The notes: generated from the letters alone by a model not told the origin. 48,477 nt of DNA from Intestinirhabdus alba (GCF_009711095.1 NZ_WMJZ01000016.1:1-48477); one strand, 5' to 3'; positions 28,208 to 40,145 are shown, numbered from the stretch's first letter. Made by a program: numbers and translations.

Positions 28208-28326
28208 TATACCCTGAATAATTAGGGTTGCGGAACAAAAGGCCGCGCGGCGGCGGCCCGAATTTCATGGATGAGACGAGTAATCAAAGGCTAACGCCCA
28301 TACGTGCCTGAAGTATGACGGATATA
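28208..28326 (+). repeat. ERIC-like element between bsmA and yjfN
   Basis: It starts TATACCCTGAATAATTAGGG and ends GCCTGAAGTATGACGGATAT, matching both ERIC termini. The 119-bp length fits. The core again is unusual: a GGCCGC/GCGGCC hairpin preceded by AACAAAA takes the place of the hairpin module in the other copies. Confidence 0.75.
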
Positions 28327-28409
28327 AACCGACAGCGGATAGAGTGGAGGTTTATACCCAGCGACGGAATGCCCTGCAGACCCCAGGGACTGAATTAAAG
28401 GAGCGAACA

Positions 28410-28685
28410 ATGGAACCACCTCTTGCCACATCGCCACAGCTGCCATCGACCGGGCTGGCAAGCGCTACGGCACAATCTGCCGAGTTTGCCAGCGCCGACT
28501 GCGTGACCGGCCTGAATGAAATCGGGCTGATCTCGGTCAACAATATTTCTGGCGATCCGGATGATGTGGAGCGCATCGTAGCGCTAAAAGCGGATGAGCA
28601 GGGCGCTTCATGGTATCGCATTATTGAGATGTACGAAGGGCAGCAGCCGGGAAACTGGTCCGCCCAGGCCATTATTTATGCCTGA
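28410..28685 (+). CDS. yjfN: YjfN, DUF1471 periplasmic protein
   Basis: From the ATG at 28410 (AAGGAG six bases upstream) the protein has 91 residues, as E. coli YjfN. An upstream ATG at 28344 is rejected for lack of a ribosome binding site. The conserved part SATAQSAEFASADCVTGLNE to YRIIEMYEGQQPGNWSAQA is the DUF1471/YhcN fold. The N-terminus before SATAQSAEFA is short and weakly hydrophobic, so secretion is less obvious than for bsmA, though the family is periplasmic and AxA sites are present. E. coli YjfN has been described as an activator of the periplasmic protease DegP; I rely on memory for that role. Confidence 0.9.
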   Translation: MEPPLATSPQLPSTGLASATAQSAEFASADCVTGLNEIGLISVNNISGDPDDVERIVALKADEQGASWYRIIEMYEGQQPGNWSAQAIIYA

Positions 28686-28847
28686 GCCAACCCGGCAAGA
28701 CCGGGCACGGCCCAGAAAATACCCCTCTGAAGCGCGCTTTCCGGCAACCCCACGCCTTATCAGACGAGACACACGCCTGACCTCACCGGCCGGTAGCCGC
28801 GCACCAGCATGACGCCAGCCCGGACGTCGCCGCCGGATAACAGGTTA

Positions 28848-30467
28848 TCAGACCTCCCCCGCCGCCCTCTGCAGCAGCGCACTTTGCACCTGCCCGTCAA
28901 GAGGCGCATCACCGCGCTCGCCCGGCATCATCTGACACCATGCCTGCGCCACCGGCGGGGAGGCGTAACGCAGCATTTGCTCCCCGCAGGCGAGCCGATA
29001 CAGCAGCCCGGTTATCTCCCGCCCCTGCGCTTCTTCAGGCTTACGCAGCCACCGCTGCAGCTGGCTGACCGCGCGATCGAACCGGCGGTTTTGTCCTTTT
29101 ACCTGCGCAAACGTCTCGCAGAGCAGCGCACGCGCGCCGGGCTGCCTGCCCAGCACCCGCAGCACGTCAAGACACATAATATTACCGGAGCCTTCCCAGA
29201 TGCTGTTTACCGGCATTTCACGGTACAGCCGCGGCAGCTCGCTCTCTTCACAGTAGCCGATGCCGCCGAGCGTCTCCATCGCCTCAGCGACAAACGGCAT
29301 CCCGCTTTTACACACGCCAAACTTCGCCACCGGGGTAAACAGACGCGCCCACAGCGCCTCCTGGGGCTGGTGCTGACGCTCCCAGGCTCGCGCCAGTCGA
29401 AAGAGCAGCGCCGTTTGCCCCTCAAGCTGTAGCGCCATGCGGCTTAATGTCTGGCGCATCATCGGCTGCTCCACCAGCGGCTTGCCGAATGCCTGTCGCC
29501 GGTGGGCATGATAAAGCGCAATGGAAAAGGCGCGGCGCATCATGCCGTGGCTGCCTAACGCACAGTCAAAGCGCGTCATCCCGCCCATCTGCAGGATATG
29601 ACGCACGCCCTCCCCCTCCTCGCCCAGCAGCCAGCCAATAGCGCCGGGAAACTCAGCCTCCGCGCTGGCGTTAGAACGGTTTCCCAGCTTGTCCTTCAGC
29701 CGCTCAAGGCGGACGGCGTTGCGCTGACCATCCGGGAGAAGGCGCGGCACAAAGAAACAGGAAAGGCCGCCCGCCGCCTGCGCCAGCACCAGATGCGCGT
29801 CGCTTTGCGGGACGGAAAAAAACCATTTGTGCCCCACCAGCCGGTAAACGCCCTCCTCCAGCCGCTCCGCGCGGGTGGTATTACTGAACACATCGGATCC
29901 CCCCTGCTTTTCCGTCATGCCCATGCCGATCAGCAAACCGCGCTTTTGCCCGCCCGAAAGCAGGCGCGAGTCATAGCGGTCGCCGCGCAGCGGCGTCAGC
30001 CAGTCCAGAAAAGGGGCGGGAAGCATCTTCAGCAGCAGCGGCGTGGCGGCAAAGGTCATCGTCACCGGACACAGAGAGCCGGCTTCCACCTGCGCATGCA
30101 GAACGAAACGCGCCGCCCGCGCAACGAACGAGCCGTCCCGCGCCGTGGTCTCCCAGGGCAGATTATGCACCCGGTTAGCGAACAGCCCCTGCATCAGCTG
30201 GTGCCAGGCCGGGTGGAAGCGAACGTCGTCAAGCCGCTGCCCCTGCGCATCGTAGCGCAGCAGCTCCGGAGGATGGGCGTTGGCCAGTCTGCCCAGCTCC
30301 AGCGATCCGGCGTCGCCGAGCCGTTGACCAATGCTGGCCAGCAGCCCGCTGTCCCAGCCAGCGCCTTCACGCACTACCGCCTCGCAGAGGGCGGCATCAG
30401 AAAGATACAGATTGCCGTGGTTGAGCGGCGTCGGCTGGTTGAAGACGGTATGGGTTTGCCATGTCAT
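28848..30467 (-). CDS. aidB: AidB, alkylation-response acyl-CoA-dehydrogenase-like flavoprotein
   Basis: From the ATG at 30467 (AAGGA eight bases upstream) the protein has 539 residues, close to E. coli AidB (541). It has the acyl-CoA dehydrogenase fold: MGMTEKQGGSDVFSNTTRAE and YRLVGHKWFFSVPQSDAHL are the FAD-binding region, and GGIGYCEESELPRLYREMPV is the C-terminal family signature. A C-terminal helical domain binds DNA in the E. coli protein. It is induced in the adaptive response to alkylating agents and is thought to protect DNA. I could not identify an Ada box upstream with confidence. Confidence 0.96.
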   Translation of the reverse strand: MTWQTHTVFNQPTPLNHGNLYLSDAALCEAVVREGAGWDSGLLASIGQRLGDAGSLELGRLANAHPPELLRYDAQGQRLDDVRFHPAWHQLMQGLFANRVHNLPWETTARDGSFVARAARFVLHAQVEAGSLCPVTMTFAATPLLLKMLPAPFLDWLTPLRGDRYDSRLLSGGQKRGLLIGMGMTEKQGGSDVFSNTTRAERLEEGVYRLVGHKWFFSVPQSDAHLVLAQAAGGLSCFFVPRLLPDGQRNAVRLERLKDKLGNRSNASAEAEFPGAIGWLLGEEGEGVRHILQMGGMTRFDCALGSHGMMRRAFSIALYHAHRRQAFGKPLVEQPMMRQTLSRMALQLEGQTALLFRLARAWERQHQPQEALWARLFTPVAKFGVCKSGMPFVAEAMETLGGIGYCEESELPRLYREMPVNSIWEGSGNIMCLDVLRVLGRQPGARALLCETFAQVKGQNRRFDRAVSQLQRWLRKPEEAQGREITGLLYRLACGEQMLRYASPPVAQAWCQMMPGERGDAPLDGQVQSALLQRAAGEV

Positions 30468-30645
30468 GGCGTTTTCCTTCGGCGTGGCGGTGACGATAAG
30501 TATGGTCACCGCCGCGCCGCCGGCGGCGGAGGAAGATCACAAAAGCAGAATGTGCGCGCGGCTGGCCTCTTCTTCGGGCAGCCGGCCAGGGAAACGCGGG
30601 GGCGGCAACGTTATGCCGGCCAGGGGATATCCGCAGGCCGGTGAA

Positions 30646-30675
30646 AATAAACCCTCCCTGGAAGGAAGGTTTATT
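30646..30675. terminator. Terminator after rlmB
   Basis: AATAAACC and GGTTTATT flank a smaller CTCC/GGAAGG pairing, 11 bases after the rlmB stop on the minus strand. The stem ends in TTTATT on either side, so it may serve as a terminator for rlmB. Confidence 0.6.
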
Positions 30676-30685
30676 CAGCGCCGCG

Positions 30686-31417
30686 TTAACCTCTCTGGCG
30701 CACGGCCTCAAACAGGCAAATCCCCGTGGCGACGGAGACATTAAGCGACGAAACGCTGCCAGCCATCGGGATACTAATCAGCTCATCGCAGTGCTCCCGG
30801 GTCAGGCGGCGCATACCTTCGCCTTCCGCGCCCATCACCAGCGCCATCGGACCGGTCATTTTACTCTGATAGAGCGTATGGTCCGCTTCCCCCGCGGTGC
30901 CCACGATCCAGATATTCTCCTCCCGCAGCATACGCATGGTGCGCGCCAGGTTGGTGACGCGGATCAGCGGCACGCTCTCGGCGGCCCCGCAGGCGACCTT
31001 TTTCGCCGTGGCGTTGAGCTGTGCGGAGCGATCCTTCGGCACGATCACCGCGTGAACGCCGGCGGCGTCGGCGCTGCGCAGGCAGGCTCCCAGATTATGC
31101 GGATCGGTAACACCGTCAAGGATCAGCAGGAACGGCCGATCCAGCGTTGCGATCAGATCCGGCAGATCGTTCTCCTGATACTGACGCCCCGGCTTCACGC
31201 GGGCGATAATGCCCTGATGTACCGCACCCTCGCTTTTCTCGTCTAAAAACTGGCGGCTCGCCAGCTGAATAACCACGCCCTGCGCCTCCAGCGCGTGGAT
31301 CAGCGGCAGCAGACGTTTGTCTTCACGCCCCTTGAGAATATAAACGTCCTGAAAACGTTCAGGCGCGCGCTCCAGCAGAGCCTGCACCGCGTGGATGCCG
31401 TAAATCATTTCACTCAT
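30686..31417 (-). CDS. rlmB: RlmB, 23S rRNA Gm2251 2'-O-methyltransferase
   Basis: The 243-residue protein has an N-terminal L30e-like RNA-binding domain ([19 protein letters not shown]) and a SPOUT methyltransferase domain. The latter contains the knot motifs [38 protein letters not shown] and [20 protein letters not shown]. It methylates G2251 in the peptidyl-transferase P loop. It follows rnr by 67 bases in the usual rnr-rlmB arrangement. Confidence 0.97.
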   Translation of the reverse strand: MSEMIYGIHAVQALLERAPERFQDVYILKGREDKRLLPLIHALEAQGVVIQLASRQFLDEKSEGAVHQGIIARVKPGRQYQENDLPDLIATLDRPFLLILDGVTDPHNLGACLRSADAAGVHAVIVPKDRSAQLNATAKKVACGAAESVPLIRVTNLARTMRMLREENIWIVGTAGEADHTLYQSKMTGPMALVMGAEGEGMRRLTREHCDELISIPMAGSVSSLNVSVATGICLFEAVRQRG

Positions 31418-31484
31418 GGATGTACTCGTTAATCATTAATCAGGCCGGACGGCGGCGCGCCGCCCGGCGTATCGCGTGTGGCCG

Positions 31485-33935
31485 CTATTTTGCGCCGTTT
31501 TTCTTCGCCGCGCGCTTTGCTTTGGTGGCGGCGGCGATTTTCAGCGTTTTTGCCGACGGCTTTTTCGCTTTCTTTTCGCCGTTTTTTCCGGCCTTTGCGC
31601 CGGCGGGTTTCGGTTTCTTCTCGTCGCGGAAGGCACTGTCCGGCTCGAAGTTCACCTTCTTGCCGACCTGCCGGCGACGGCCGCCCTTTTTCCCCGCGTC
31701 GCCCTTTTTCGCCTTCTCGCGCGCGGTTTTACCCACGTTGCGCGGCGCACGTTCGCTGGAAATCAGGCTGAAGTCGATTTTGCGCTCGTCCATATTCACC
31801 GCCTCGACGCGCACTTCCACCCGGTCGCCCAGGCGGTAGACCTGGCCGCTGGACTCGCCGGTCAGGCGCTGCCCGACCTGGTCAAAACGGTAGTAGTCAT
31901 TATCCAGCGAGGAGACGTGCACCAGGCCATCAATGAACAGCTCGCTCAGGCGAACAAAGAAGCCAAAACCAGTGACGCTGGCAATGACGCCCTTGAAGAC
32001 GTTGCCCACCTGGTCCAGCATAAAGTCGCACTTCAGCCAGTCGGACACATCGCGCGTGGCTTCATCGGCGCGGCGTTCGGCCATTGAGCACTGCTGGCCC
32101 AGCTGCAGCATCTCTTCCATCGAATAGTGATAGCCGCCGGTCTCCGTGGCGTTGCCTTTATGGCCCTGCTCCTTCGCCAGCAGATATTTAATCGCGCGAT
32201 GCAGCGTCAGATCCGGATAGCGGCGGATCGGTGACGTAAAGTGGGCATAGGAGTGCAGCGCCAGGCCGAAGTGGCCGCGGTTTTCCGGATCGTAAATCGC
32301 CTGCTTCATCGAGCGCAGCAGCATGGTTTGCAGCATCTCGGCGTCGGGCCGATCGGCAACCGCCTCCAGTAGCTCCGCGTAGTCGCGCGGCTCCGGCTTA
32401 TTGCCGCCCGGCAGCTCCAGCCCCAGCTCCGCCAGCACGGAGCGGAAGGAGGCGATCGCTTCGGTGGTCGGTTTATCGTGGATGCGGAACAGCGCCGGCT
32501 CTTTCGCCTTCTCCACGAAGCGCGCCGCCGAGATGTTCGCCAGGATCATGCACTCTTCAATCAGCTTATGGGCATCGTTACGCTGAGCCTGCTCAATGCG
32601 CTCAATGCGGCGCTCAGCGTTAAAGATAAACTTCGCCTCTTCGCTTTCAAAGGAGATGCCGCCGCGCTCTTCGCGGGCGTTTTCCAGCACTTTATAGAGG
32701 TTGTGCAGCTCTTCAAGGTGCTTAACCAGCGGCGCGTACTGCTCGCGCAGATCCCTGTCGCCCTGCAGAATATGCCAGACCTTGTTATAGGTCAGCCGCG
32801 CATGGGAGCTCATCACCGCTTCATAAAACCGATATCCCGTCAGCCGCCCTTTGGCGGAGACGGTCATTTCACAGACCATACATAGCCTGTCGACCTGCGG
32901 GTTTAGCGAGCAGAGGCCGTTTGAGAGCACTTCCGGCAGCATCGGCACTACCTGCGACGGGAAGTAGACGGAGGTGCCGCGGTTGCGCGCCTCGCGATCC
33001 AGCGGCTCAGGCGGGCGTACATAGTAGCTGACGTCGGCGATGGCCACCCACAGTCGCCAGCCGCCGCCGCGCTTCTTCTCGCAGTAGACCGCGTCGTCAA
33101 AGTCGCGGGCGTCTTCGCCGTCGATAGTCACCAGCGGCAGGGCGCGCAGATCCACGCGGCCCGCTTTCGCCTCTTCCGGCACCTCTTCCTTCATCCCGGC
33201 GACCTGCTGCTCAACGGCCTGCGGCCAGATATAGGGGATTTCATGGGTGCGGAGCGCCATATCAACCGCCATGCCGGTGCCCATGTTGTCGCCCAGCACT
33301 TCGACAATTTTTCCGACCGCCCTGGTGCGGCGGGTCGGGCGCTGGGTCAGCTCTACCACCACCACAAAGCCCATCCGCGCGCCCATAATCTCTTCCGGCG
33401 GGATCAGGATGTCAAAGCTCAGGCGGCTGTCGTCCGGCACCACGAAGCCAACGCCGGCCTCGGTAAAGTAGCGGCCGACAATCTGGCTGGTTTTGGGCAC
33501 CAGTACGCGCACAATGCGCGCTTCGCGACGGCCTTTGCGATCGGCACCCAGCGGCTGTGCCAGCACCTGATCGCCATGAATGCAGGTTTTCATCTGCTCG
33601 CTGGAGAGGTAGAGATCGTCTTTACGCCCTTCAACGCGCAGAAAGCCGTAGCCGTCTCGGTGGCCAATAACGATCCCCTTCAGGAGATCGAGCCGCTCCG
33701 GCAGCGCGTAGCACTGGCGGCGGGTAAAGACCAGCTGCCCGTCGCGCTCCATCGCCCGCAGGCGGCGGCGCAGCGCTTCCTGCTGCTCTTCGCCTGTTAT
33801 GTTCAGCTCAACGGCCAGCTCGTCGCGGCTGACCGGTTTTTCACGTTTAGTTAAATGTTCGAGAATAAATTCCCGACTCGGAATAGGATTCGCGTACTTT
33901 TCTGCTTCGCGTTCCTGAAAAGGATCTTGTGACAT
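31485..33935 (-). CDS. rnr: RNase R, 3'-5' exoribonuclease
   Basis: From the ATG at 33935 (GGAGG eight bases upstream) the protein has 816 residues (E. coli 813). Domains in order: N-terminal helix-turn-helix (about 20-80), two cold-shock RNA-binding domains (about 85-220), the RNB catalytic domain with [14 protein letters not shown] (catalytic D272, D278, D280, D281), an S1 domain (about 640-725, [20 protein letters not shown]) and a lysine-rich tail. It degrades structured RNA and works in rRNA quality control and trans-translation. It lies between nsrR and rlmB, as in E. coli. Confidence 0.97.
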   Translation of the reverse strand: MSQDPFQEREAEKYANPIPSREFILEHLTKREKPVSRDELAVELNITGEEQQEALRRRLRAMERDGQLVFTRRQCYALPERLDLLKGIVIGHRDGYGFLRVEGRKDDLYLSSEQMKTCIHGDQVLAQPLGADRKGRREARIVRVLVPKTSQIVGRYFTEAGVGFVVPDDSRLSFDILIPPEEIMGARMGFVVVVELTQRPTRRTRAVGKIVEVLGDNMGTGMAVDMALRTHEIPYIWPQAVEQQVAGMKEEVPEEAKAGRVDLRALPLVTIDGEDARDFDDAVYCEKKRGGGWRLWVAIADVSYYVRPPEPLDREARNRGTSVYFPSQVVPMLPEVLSNGLCSLNPQVDRLCMVCEMTVSAKGRLTGYRFYEAVMSSHARLTYNKVWHILQGDRDLREQYAPLVKHLEELHNLYKVLENAREERGGISFESEEAKFIFNAERRIERIEQAQRNDAHKLIEECMILANISAARFVEKAKEPALFRIHDKPTTEAIASFRSVLAELGLELPGGNKPEPRDYAELLEAVADRPDAEMLQTMLLRSMKQAIYDPENRGHFGLALHSYAHFTSPIRRYPDLTLHRAIKYLLAKEQGHKGNATETGGYHYSMEEMLQLGQQCSMAERRADEATRDVSDWLKCDFMLDQVGNVFKGVIASVTGFGFFVRLSELFIDGLVHVSSLDNDYYRFDQVGQRLTGESSGQVYRLGDRVEVRVEAVNMDERKIDFSLISSERAPRNVGKTAREKAKKGDAGKKGGRRRQVGKKVNFEPDSAFRDEKKPKPAGAKAGKNGEKKAKKPSAKTLKIAAATKAKRAAKKNGAK

Positions 33936-34077
33936 ATCGGTTCCTCCGTTGTCATCTCTGATGGCGATGCCCTGACCTTTCACGCCGCCGCTCCGTCGTT
34001 TGCCGAACGACCAGGCGCTTCCATAAGCCCGGCCGTCGCTTTGCGAGGAGTAAATCTGCTGTTAACAAATTTATCGT

Positions 34078-34545
34078 TCAGCTGTTGTCGCGCTGCGGCG
34101 TGAAAATCTTCGGGTTACATTCATCCACCAGCAATAATTTATAAAGCGGTTGGTTTTCTACAACCAAATCGGCGAGCGTGTAGTTATCCAGCTCCCTGAG
34201 AAAACTTTGCACAGCGCTCGACAGCGCCTGTTTTAGTCGACAGGCCGGGGTGATGTGGCAAAATTCGCTGCTGCAGTTCACCAGCGACAAAGGCTCAAGC
34301 TCGCGCACCACGTCGCCGATACAAATAGCTTCCGCCGGCTTACCCAGGCGGATACCACCGTTTTTCCCCCGGAAAGCAGTCACGTAGCCCGCCCGGCTAA
34401 GCTGATTGATTATTTTGACCATATGATTACGCGACACGCCATAGACCTCGGTAACTTCGGAAATATTGGTCATGTGGCCATCCGGTAGCGATGCCATATA
34501 GATAAGCGCTCTTAATCCGTAATCGGTAAAACTCGTTAACTGCAC
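34078..34545 (-). CDS. nsrR: NsrR, nitric-oxide-sensing Rrf2-family repressor
   Basis: The start is GTG at 34543-34545, as in E. coli, with GAGG five bases upstream. The Rrf2 winged helix ([38 protein letters not shown]) is followed by the three cluster cysteines C91, C96 and C102 in [14 protein letters not shown]. An extra cysteine sits at residue 75. At 155 residues it is about 14 longer than E. coli NsrR, with a C-terminal extension after YKLLLVD. Its iron-sulfur cluster is destroyed by nitric oxide, releasing targets such as ytfE, whose operator is at 20028 in this window. The gene is first in the nsrR-rnr-rlmB cluster. Confidence 0.96.
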   Translation of the reverse strand: MQLTSFTDYGLRALIYMASLPDGHMTNISEVTEVYGVSRNHMVKIINQLSRAGYVTAFRGKNGGIRLGKPAEAICIGDVVRELEPLSLVNCSSEFCHITPACRLKQALSSAVQSFLRELDNYTLADLVVENQPLYKLLLVDECNPKIFTPQRDNS

Positions 34546-34676
34546 ATCAACCTCAGGAAAGGGGAGAAAAACGGGAAAATTGATTTACATTGATGATAAA
34601 CCAGCCACCAGCAAGGTCGCTAATTTATTTCAGTTCCGGAAGGAAAAAAGCGAGGACACTACGCGATAACAATCAA

Positions 34677-34706
34677 ATGCCCGACAATAGTAGCATTATC
34701 GGGCAT
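34677..34706 (-). terminator. Terminator of purA
   Basis: ATGCCCGACAAT at 34677-34688 pairs with ATTATCGGGCAT at 34695-34706, allowing one wobble pair, ten bases after the purA stop. A weak T-rich stretch (TTTGATT) follows on the minus strand. Confidence 0.65.
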
Positions 34707-34715
34707 CGCCATCAA

Positions 34716-36017
<1,302 letters not shown>

Positions 36018-36020
36018 TCA

Positions 36021-36036
36021 AAATCACCGTTTGCTT
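36021..36036 (-). promoter_or_regulatory. Possible PurR operator at the purA start
   Basis: Minus-strand AAGCAAACGGTGATTT keeps the left half of the PurR consensus (GCAAACG) well and the right half poorly. It lies 7 bases before the purA start codon. PurR control of purA is known in E. coli, so the site is plausible but not strong. Confidence 0.4.
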
Positions 36037-36117
36037 AAAAATGGATTCTACCACCGCTTTTTCAGAGATACAGCACTTTTTACCGGCCAATTTGCCCTAA
36101 CTCTGGCTAATTTTTCA

Positions 36118-36315
36118 TCAGCCAATCGTTTTCCTCAACATGTAGTAGACCACAACGCCGGCAACCACAAGTCCACCACCAAAGCGGCGCAAAGTATTGT
36201 CGGGCAGCTGCGTTATCACGAGGAGCATTCTCTTCCAGGCCTGCGGATAAAGCAGCGGCCCCAGCCCTTCCAGCACCAAAAACAGAGCAAGCGTCAGCCA
36301 GATTACAGCGTTCAT
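36118..36315 (-). CDS. yjeT: YjeT, small DUF2065 membrane protein
   Basis: The 65-residue protein has two hydrophobic segments: VIWLTLALFLVLEGLGPLLY near the N-terminus and GGGLVVAGVVVYYML near the C-terminus. It matches E. coli YjeT in length. Function is unknown. AAGGA lies seven bases before the ATG. It stands between hflC and purA, 102 bases before purA, and is separated from hflC by a strong terminator hairpin. Confidence 0.93.
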   Translation of the reverse strand: MNAVIWLTLALFLVLEGLGPLLYPQAWKRMLLVITQLPDNTLRRFGGGLVVAGVVVYYMLRKTIG

Positions 36316-36336
36316 CAGGTGTCCTTATAAAAAGAA

Positions 36337-36367
36337 AACCACCGTATCCCTCAAGATACCGGTGGTT
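36337..36367 (-). terminator. Terminator of the hfl operon after hflC
   Basis: On the minus strand, AACCACCGGTATC and GATACGGTGGTT form a long stem followed by a T-rich tail (TTCTTTTT), 22 bases after the hflC stop. Confidence 0.82.
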
Positions 36368-36389
36368 TAGTCATTCTAAAACGTTGAGC

Positions 36390-37394
36390 TTAACGTGTAG
36401 CCGCTTTCGGCGTCTTCATATAACGGAAGAAATCGTTGTCCGGGCTGAGCACCATCACGTCCTGATTGCCTTCAAAGCTCTTTTCGTAGGCGCGCAGGCT
36501 GCGGATAAAGGCGTAGAAGTCGGGATCCTGGCTGAAGGTATCGGCAAACAGCTTCGCCGCTTCGGCATCCCCTTCACCGCGCATGATGCGCCCCTGACGC
36601 TCGGCTTCCGCCAGCGTTTTAGTCACCTCATAGTCGGCGGTCGCGCGCAGTTTTTCCGCTTCTTCCTGGCCCTGTGAACGGTGACGACGGGCAACCGCTT
36701 CACGTTCCGCGCGCATACGGTTGTAGATGGCTTCAGACACCTCCGCCGGCAGGTTGATCTGCTTGATCCGCACGTCCACCACCTCGATGCCTAACGCCGC
36801 CATACTGTTCGGGTTGATCGCCTGCACCTTACCGTTGGTTTCGGCGGTCACGCGCTCGGCGGCCTCGGCGATGGCGTTATCCGCCGCCGGGGTCGCGACC
36901 TCGTCTTCCGTACCGGCAGAGCCGGAGTTCAGCGCATCACGCACCTCCAGCGTCAGACGTCCGCGGGAATCGGTTACGATATCCTTCACGTCGAGACGAC
37001 CGATCTCAGAGCGTAAACGGTCAGAGAACTTGCGCTTCAGCAGGACTTCCGCCTGAGAAACATCGCCGCCGCCCGTTGCCAGGAAGTAGCGACTAAAGTC
37101 GCTGATGCGCCACTTGATGTAGGAGTCGACGATCAGGTCTTTCTTCTCTTTGGTTACAAAGCGATCGGCCTGATTATCCATCGTCTGAATACGCGCATCG
37201 AGCATTTTCACCGACTGAATAAAAGGAACCTTAAAGTGCAGGCCCGGCGCATAGATCAACGGCTTCTTATCGCTATCACGCACGACGCTGTTGAACTGGA
37301 ACTTAATCCCGCGCTCGCCTTCCTTAACCACAAAAATGGAAGTGTACAGCACTACCAGCACGATGATGATAATCGCGATAACTGACTTACGCAT
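36390..37394 (-). CDS. hflC: HflC, SPFH/prohibitin-family regulator of FtsH
   Basis: The 334-residue protein has an N-terminal membrane anchor (SVIAIIIIVLVVLYTSIFVV), the SPFH domain (VKEGERGIKFQFNSV), a coiled-coil region rich in Glu/Ala/Arg (about 220-285) and the end FRYMKTPKAATR. HflC and HflK form a large cage around the FtsH protease in the inner membrane and moderate its proteolysis. GGGGGA lies eight bases before the ATG. It starts two bases after the hflK stop. Confidence 0.97.
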   Translation of the reverse strand: MRKSVIAIIIIVLVVLYTSIFVVKEGERGIKFQFNSVVRDSDKKPLIYAPGLHFKVPFIQSVKMLDARIQTMDNQADRFVTKEKKDLIVDSYIKWRISDFSRYFLATGGGDVSQAEVLLKRKFSDRLRSEIGRLDVKDIVTDSRGRLTLEVRDALNSGSAGTEDEVATPAADNAIAEAAERVTAETNGKVQAINPNSMAALGIEVVDVRIKQINLPAEVSEAIYNRMRAEREAVARRHRSQGQEEAEKLRATADYEVTKTLAEAERQGRIMRGEGDAEAAKLFADTFSQDPDFYAFIRSLRAYEKSFEGNQDVMVLSPDNDFFRYMKTPKAATR

Positions 37395-37396
37395 CG

Positions 37397-38653
37397 TTAT
37401 TCCCCCTGACGCTGGTAGTCGTTACGCTGCGCGTTTGCGCGGCGTTGGTCCATAATGTCGCCCTGGCTGGTGGACGACGTCTTGCTTGTCCCGCTGGCGC
37501 TGGATGATGATGACGGCGGCAGACGCAGCAGATCGCTGGCCCCGCCGTCGCCTTTCGCCGCCGGCGCGTTGCCGCCCTTCAGCATTTGATCGAGGGGCAG
37601 CACCATCAGGTTACCGCCTTTGTCATTGACCAGCACCTTACGGGTATGGCTCAACACTTTTTCCATCGTCTCGATATACAGGCGCTCGCGGGTAATCTCC
37701 GGCGCAGCCTTATACTCTGGCAGGATCTTCGCGAAGCGCGCCACCTCACCCTGCGCTTCCAGGATGGTTTGCGTTCTGTAAGCACGCGCCTCTTCGAGGA
37801 TACGCTGCGCCCGGCCGTTGGCGCGCGGCTGCACCTCGTTGGCGTAGGCTTCCGCTTCACGGATGTACTGCTGCTCGTTCTCGCGCGCGGCGATAGCATC
37901 ATCAAACGCGGCCTTCACCTCTTCCGGCGGTCGCGCCGCCTGGAAGTTGACGTCCAGCAGAGTAATACCCATGTTGTATGGGCGGATGGTTTCCTCCAGC
38001 TCACGCTGGGTATCGCTACGAATAACGGTACGACCTTCGGTCAGAATGCGGTCCATGGTGTACTTGCCGATCACCCCGCGCAGGGCGCTGTCGGTCGCCT
38101 GGCGCAGGCTGTCGTCGGGGCTGGTCACGCTGAACAGGTAGCGCTGTGGATCGGTAACCCGGTACTGCACGTTCATCTCAACGCGCACCACGTTTTCATC
38201 AGAGGTCAGCATCACGCCGGAGGCCGCCAGCTCGCGCACCGCCTCCACGTTCACCGGCCGCACTTCGTCAATAAACGTTGGCTTCCAGTTCAGGCCCGGC
38301 TCAACCAGATGGCTGAACTTGCCAAAGCGTGTCACCACACCGCGCTCGGCTTCTTTTATGGTATAAAAGCCGCTGGCCGCCCAGATAATGACGATCGCCG
38401 CAACGGCGATGGTCACCACGCGACCTCCCAGCTGCGGACGCGGCCCCTGGGATGAACCGCCACCTGAACCGGTACCTTTACCGCCGCCCAGGCCGCCGAG
38501 CTTTTTACTCAATTTGCGGAAGATATCGTCAAGATCGGGTGGCCCCTGCTCGCGCCCCCCTTTGTGTCCATTTCCCTCAGAGTTGCCGCCAGGTTTGCTG
38601 CTTCCCCACGGGTCGCGGTCCTGTCCGTTATTACCGGGCTGATTCCACGCCAT
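37397..38653 (-). CDS. hflK: HflK, SPFH/prohibitin-family regulator of FtsH
   Basis: The 418-residue protein has a Gly/Asn-rich cytoplasmic N-terminus (MAWNQPGNNGQDRDPWGSSK), a membrane helix around residues 80-97 (VVTIAVAAIVIIWAASG) and an SPFH domain (IKEAERGVVTRFGKFS). A coiled coil (about 230-300) and a Ser-rich C-terminal tail follow. It assembles with HflC around FtsH. GGAG lies eight bases before the ATG. A 137-bp gap separates it from hflX; I see no clear gene or terminator there. Confidence 0.97.
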   Translation of the reverse strand: MAWNQPGNNGQDRDPWGSSKPGGNSEGNGHKGGREQGPPDLDDIFRKLSKKLGGLGGGKGTGSGGGSSQGPRPQLGGRVVTIAVAAIVIIWAASGFYTIKEAERGVVTRFGKFSHLVEPGLNWKPTFIDEVRPVNVEAVRELAASGVMLTSDENVVRVEMNVQYRVTDPQRYLFSVTSPDDSLRQATDSALRGVIGKYTMDRILTEGRTVIRSDTQRELEETIRPYNMGITLLDVNFQAARPPEEVKAAFDDAIAARENEQQYIREAEAYANEVQPRANGRAQRILEEARAYRTQTILEAQGEVARFAKILPEYKAAPEITRERLYIETMEKVLSHTRKVLVNDKGGNLMVLPLDQMLKGGNAPAAKGDGGASDLLRLPPSSSSSASGTSKTSSTSQGDIMDQRRANAQRNDYQRQGE

Positions 38654-38790
38654 GTTTGTGCTCCATATTGGTTATGCGGTGATATACCCTTTGTGCTCTG
38701 GACCGCGGATAAAATCGCTCAGGCGCTTTCATCCCATACTCCACAACGCGCAGGATATTAGGCAAAATATCTCCAGGCCTTTCCTCCCGG

Positions 38791-40071
38791 TCAGACAACG
38801 TAGTCCACCAGGGCTGGTTCTTGTTTACAGAGGCGACGCCAGTCGACGATCGGCAGACGAACCTGCAAACCGATGCTGCCGTCCTCCTCCATCCACTCTT
38901 TTTCTATTGCCTGAAGCTGATAAAAACGGCTTCTCAGTCGCCCCTCCTGCGGCGGCAGGCGCAGCGTATGCTGCGCCACCTCGCCGGAGAGACGCTCCGT
39001 CAAAGCCTGAAAAAGCTGTGGTATGCCAATCCCCGCCTGGGCAGAAAGCCAGACGCGGATGGGCCTGTTCTCTTCATCACGATCGATACGCGGCGCAAAG
39101 TCCTCCAGCATATCGATTTTATTCATCACCAGCAGGGTCGGGATCTCGTGAGCGTCGATCTCTTCAAGCACCGTATCCACCGCCTCGATGTTTTCCTGCA
39201 TCCGTACGTCCGCCGCATCCACAACGTGCAGCAGCAGCGTGGCCTGTCGCGTTTCCTGCAGCGTGGCTTTAAAGGCCGCCACCAGGTCATGGGGCAGATG
39301 GCGAATAAATCCTACGGTATCCGCCAGCACCGTTTCTCCGACGTCCGCCACGTCGATCCGCCGCAGCGTCGGGTCCAGGGTCGCAAACAGCTGGTCTGCG
39401 GCATAAACCCGGGCTTCGGTTATCTGATTAAAAAGGGTGGATTTACCGGCGTTGGTATAGCCCACCAGCGACACGGTCGGCACATCCGCTTTGATACGCG
39501 ACTGCCGCCCCTGCTCACGTTGCTTTTCAACTTTCTCCAGGCGCGACTGTATCTGCACAATGCGATTACGCAGTAAACGGCGGTCGGTTTCGAGCTGGGT
39601 TTCACCCGGACCGCGCAAACCAATCCCGCCTTTCTGTCTTTCCAGGTGGGTCCAGCCACGGACCAGACGTGTGGCCAGGTGACGCAGCTGCGCCAGCTCA
39701 ACCTGCAGCTTACCCTCATGGGTACGCGCACGCTGAGCAAAAATGTCTAAGATAAGGCCCGTGCGATCGATGACGCGACACTCGCACAAGCGCTCCAGAT
39801 TACGCTCCTGAGCCGGGCTCAACGCGTGATCGAAAAGCACGACCGCGGCATTAGTCGCTTTTACGGCTTCCGCTATTTCAACTGCTTTACCTTCACCTAC
39901 AAAATACTTCGGGTGCGGTGCTTTACGGCTACCGGTAATCACCTGCATTGCTTCGACACCGGCGGAAGAGACCAGAGACTCAAACTCCTGGAGATCTTCC
40001 ATATCTTTGTCTTGCGAAAAATAGATGTGTACCAGTACCGCCTGCTCACCAGCATCATAACGGTCAAACAA
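38791..40071 (-). CDS. hflX: HflX, ribosome-splitting GTPase
   Basis: The 426-residue protein begins at a TTG codon (40069-40071) with GAGG eight bases upstream, the same start as E. coli HflX. The N-terminal HflX domain contains [20 protein letters not shown] and [18 protein letters not shown]. The GTPase motifs are G1 [10 protein letters not shown]3 DTVGF and G4 NKID. HflX rescues stalled ribosomes under heat stress by splitting the subunits. It follows hfq by 74 bases. Confidence 0.97.
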   Translation of the reverse strand: MFDRYDAGEQAVLVHIYFSQDKDMEDLQEFESLVSSAGVEAMQVITGSRKAPHPKYFVGEGKAVEIAEAVKATNAAVVLFDHALSPAQERNLERLCECRVIDRTGLILDIFAQRARTHEGKLQVELAQLRHLATRLVRGWTHLERQKGGIGLRGPGETQLETDRRLLRNRIVQIQSRLEKVEKQREQGRQSRIKADVPTVSLVGYTNAGKSTLFNQITEARVYAADQLFATLDPTLRRIDVADVGETVLADTVGFIRHLPHDLVAAFKATLQETRQATLLLHVVDAADVRMQENIEAVDTVLEEIDAHEIPTLLVMNKIDMLEDFAPRIDRDEENRPIRVWLSAQAGIGIPQLFQALTERLSGEVAQHTLRLPPQEGRLRSRFYQLQAIEKEWMEEDGSIGLQVRLPIVDWRRLCKQEPALVDYVV

Positions 40072-40145
40072 GCGTAAACCCTCAACTTAGATCTACGGGG
40101 AACGCAGAACGCCTGGCTCCCCGGATGTAAAAACAGCTAATAGTC

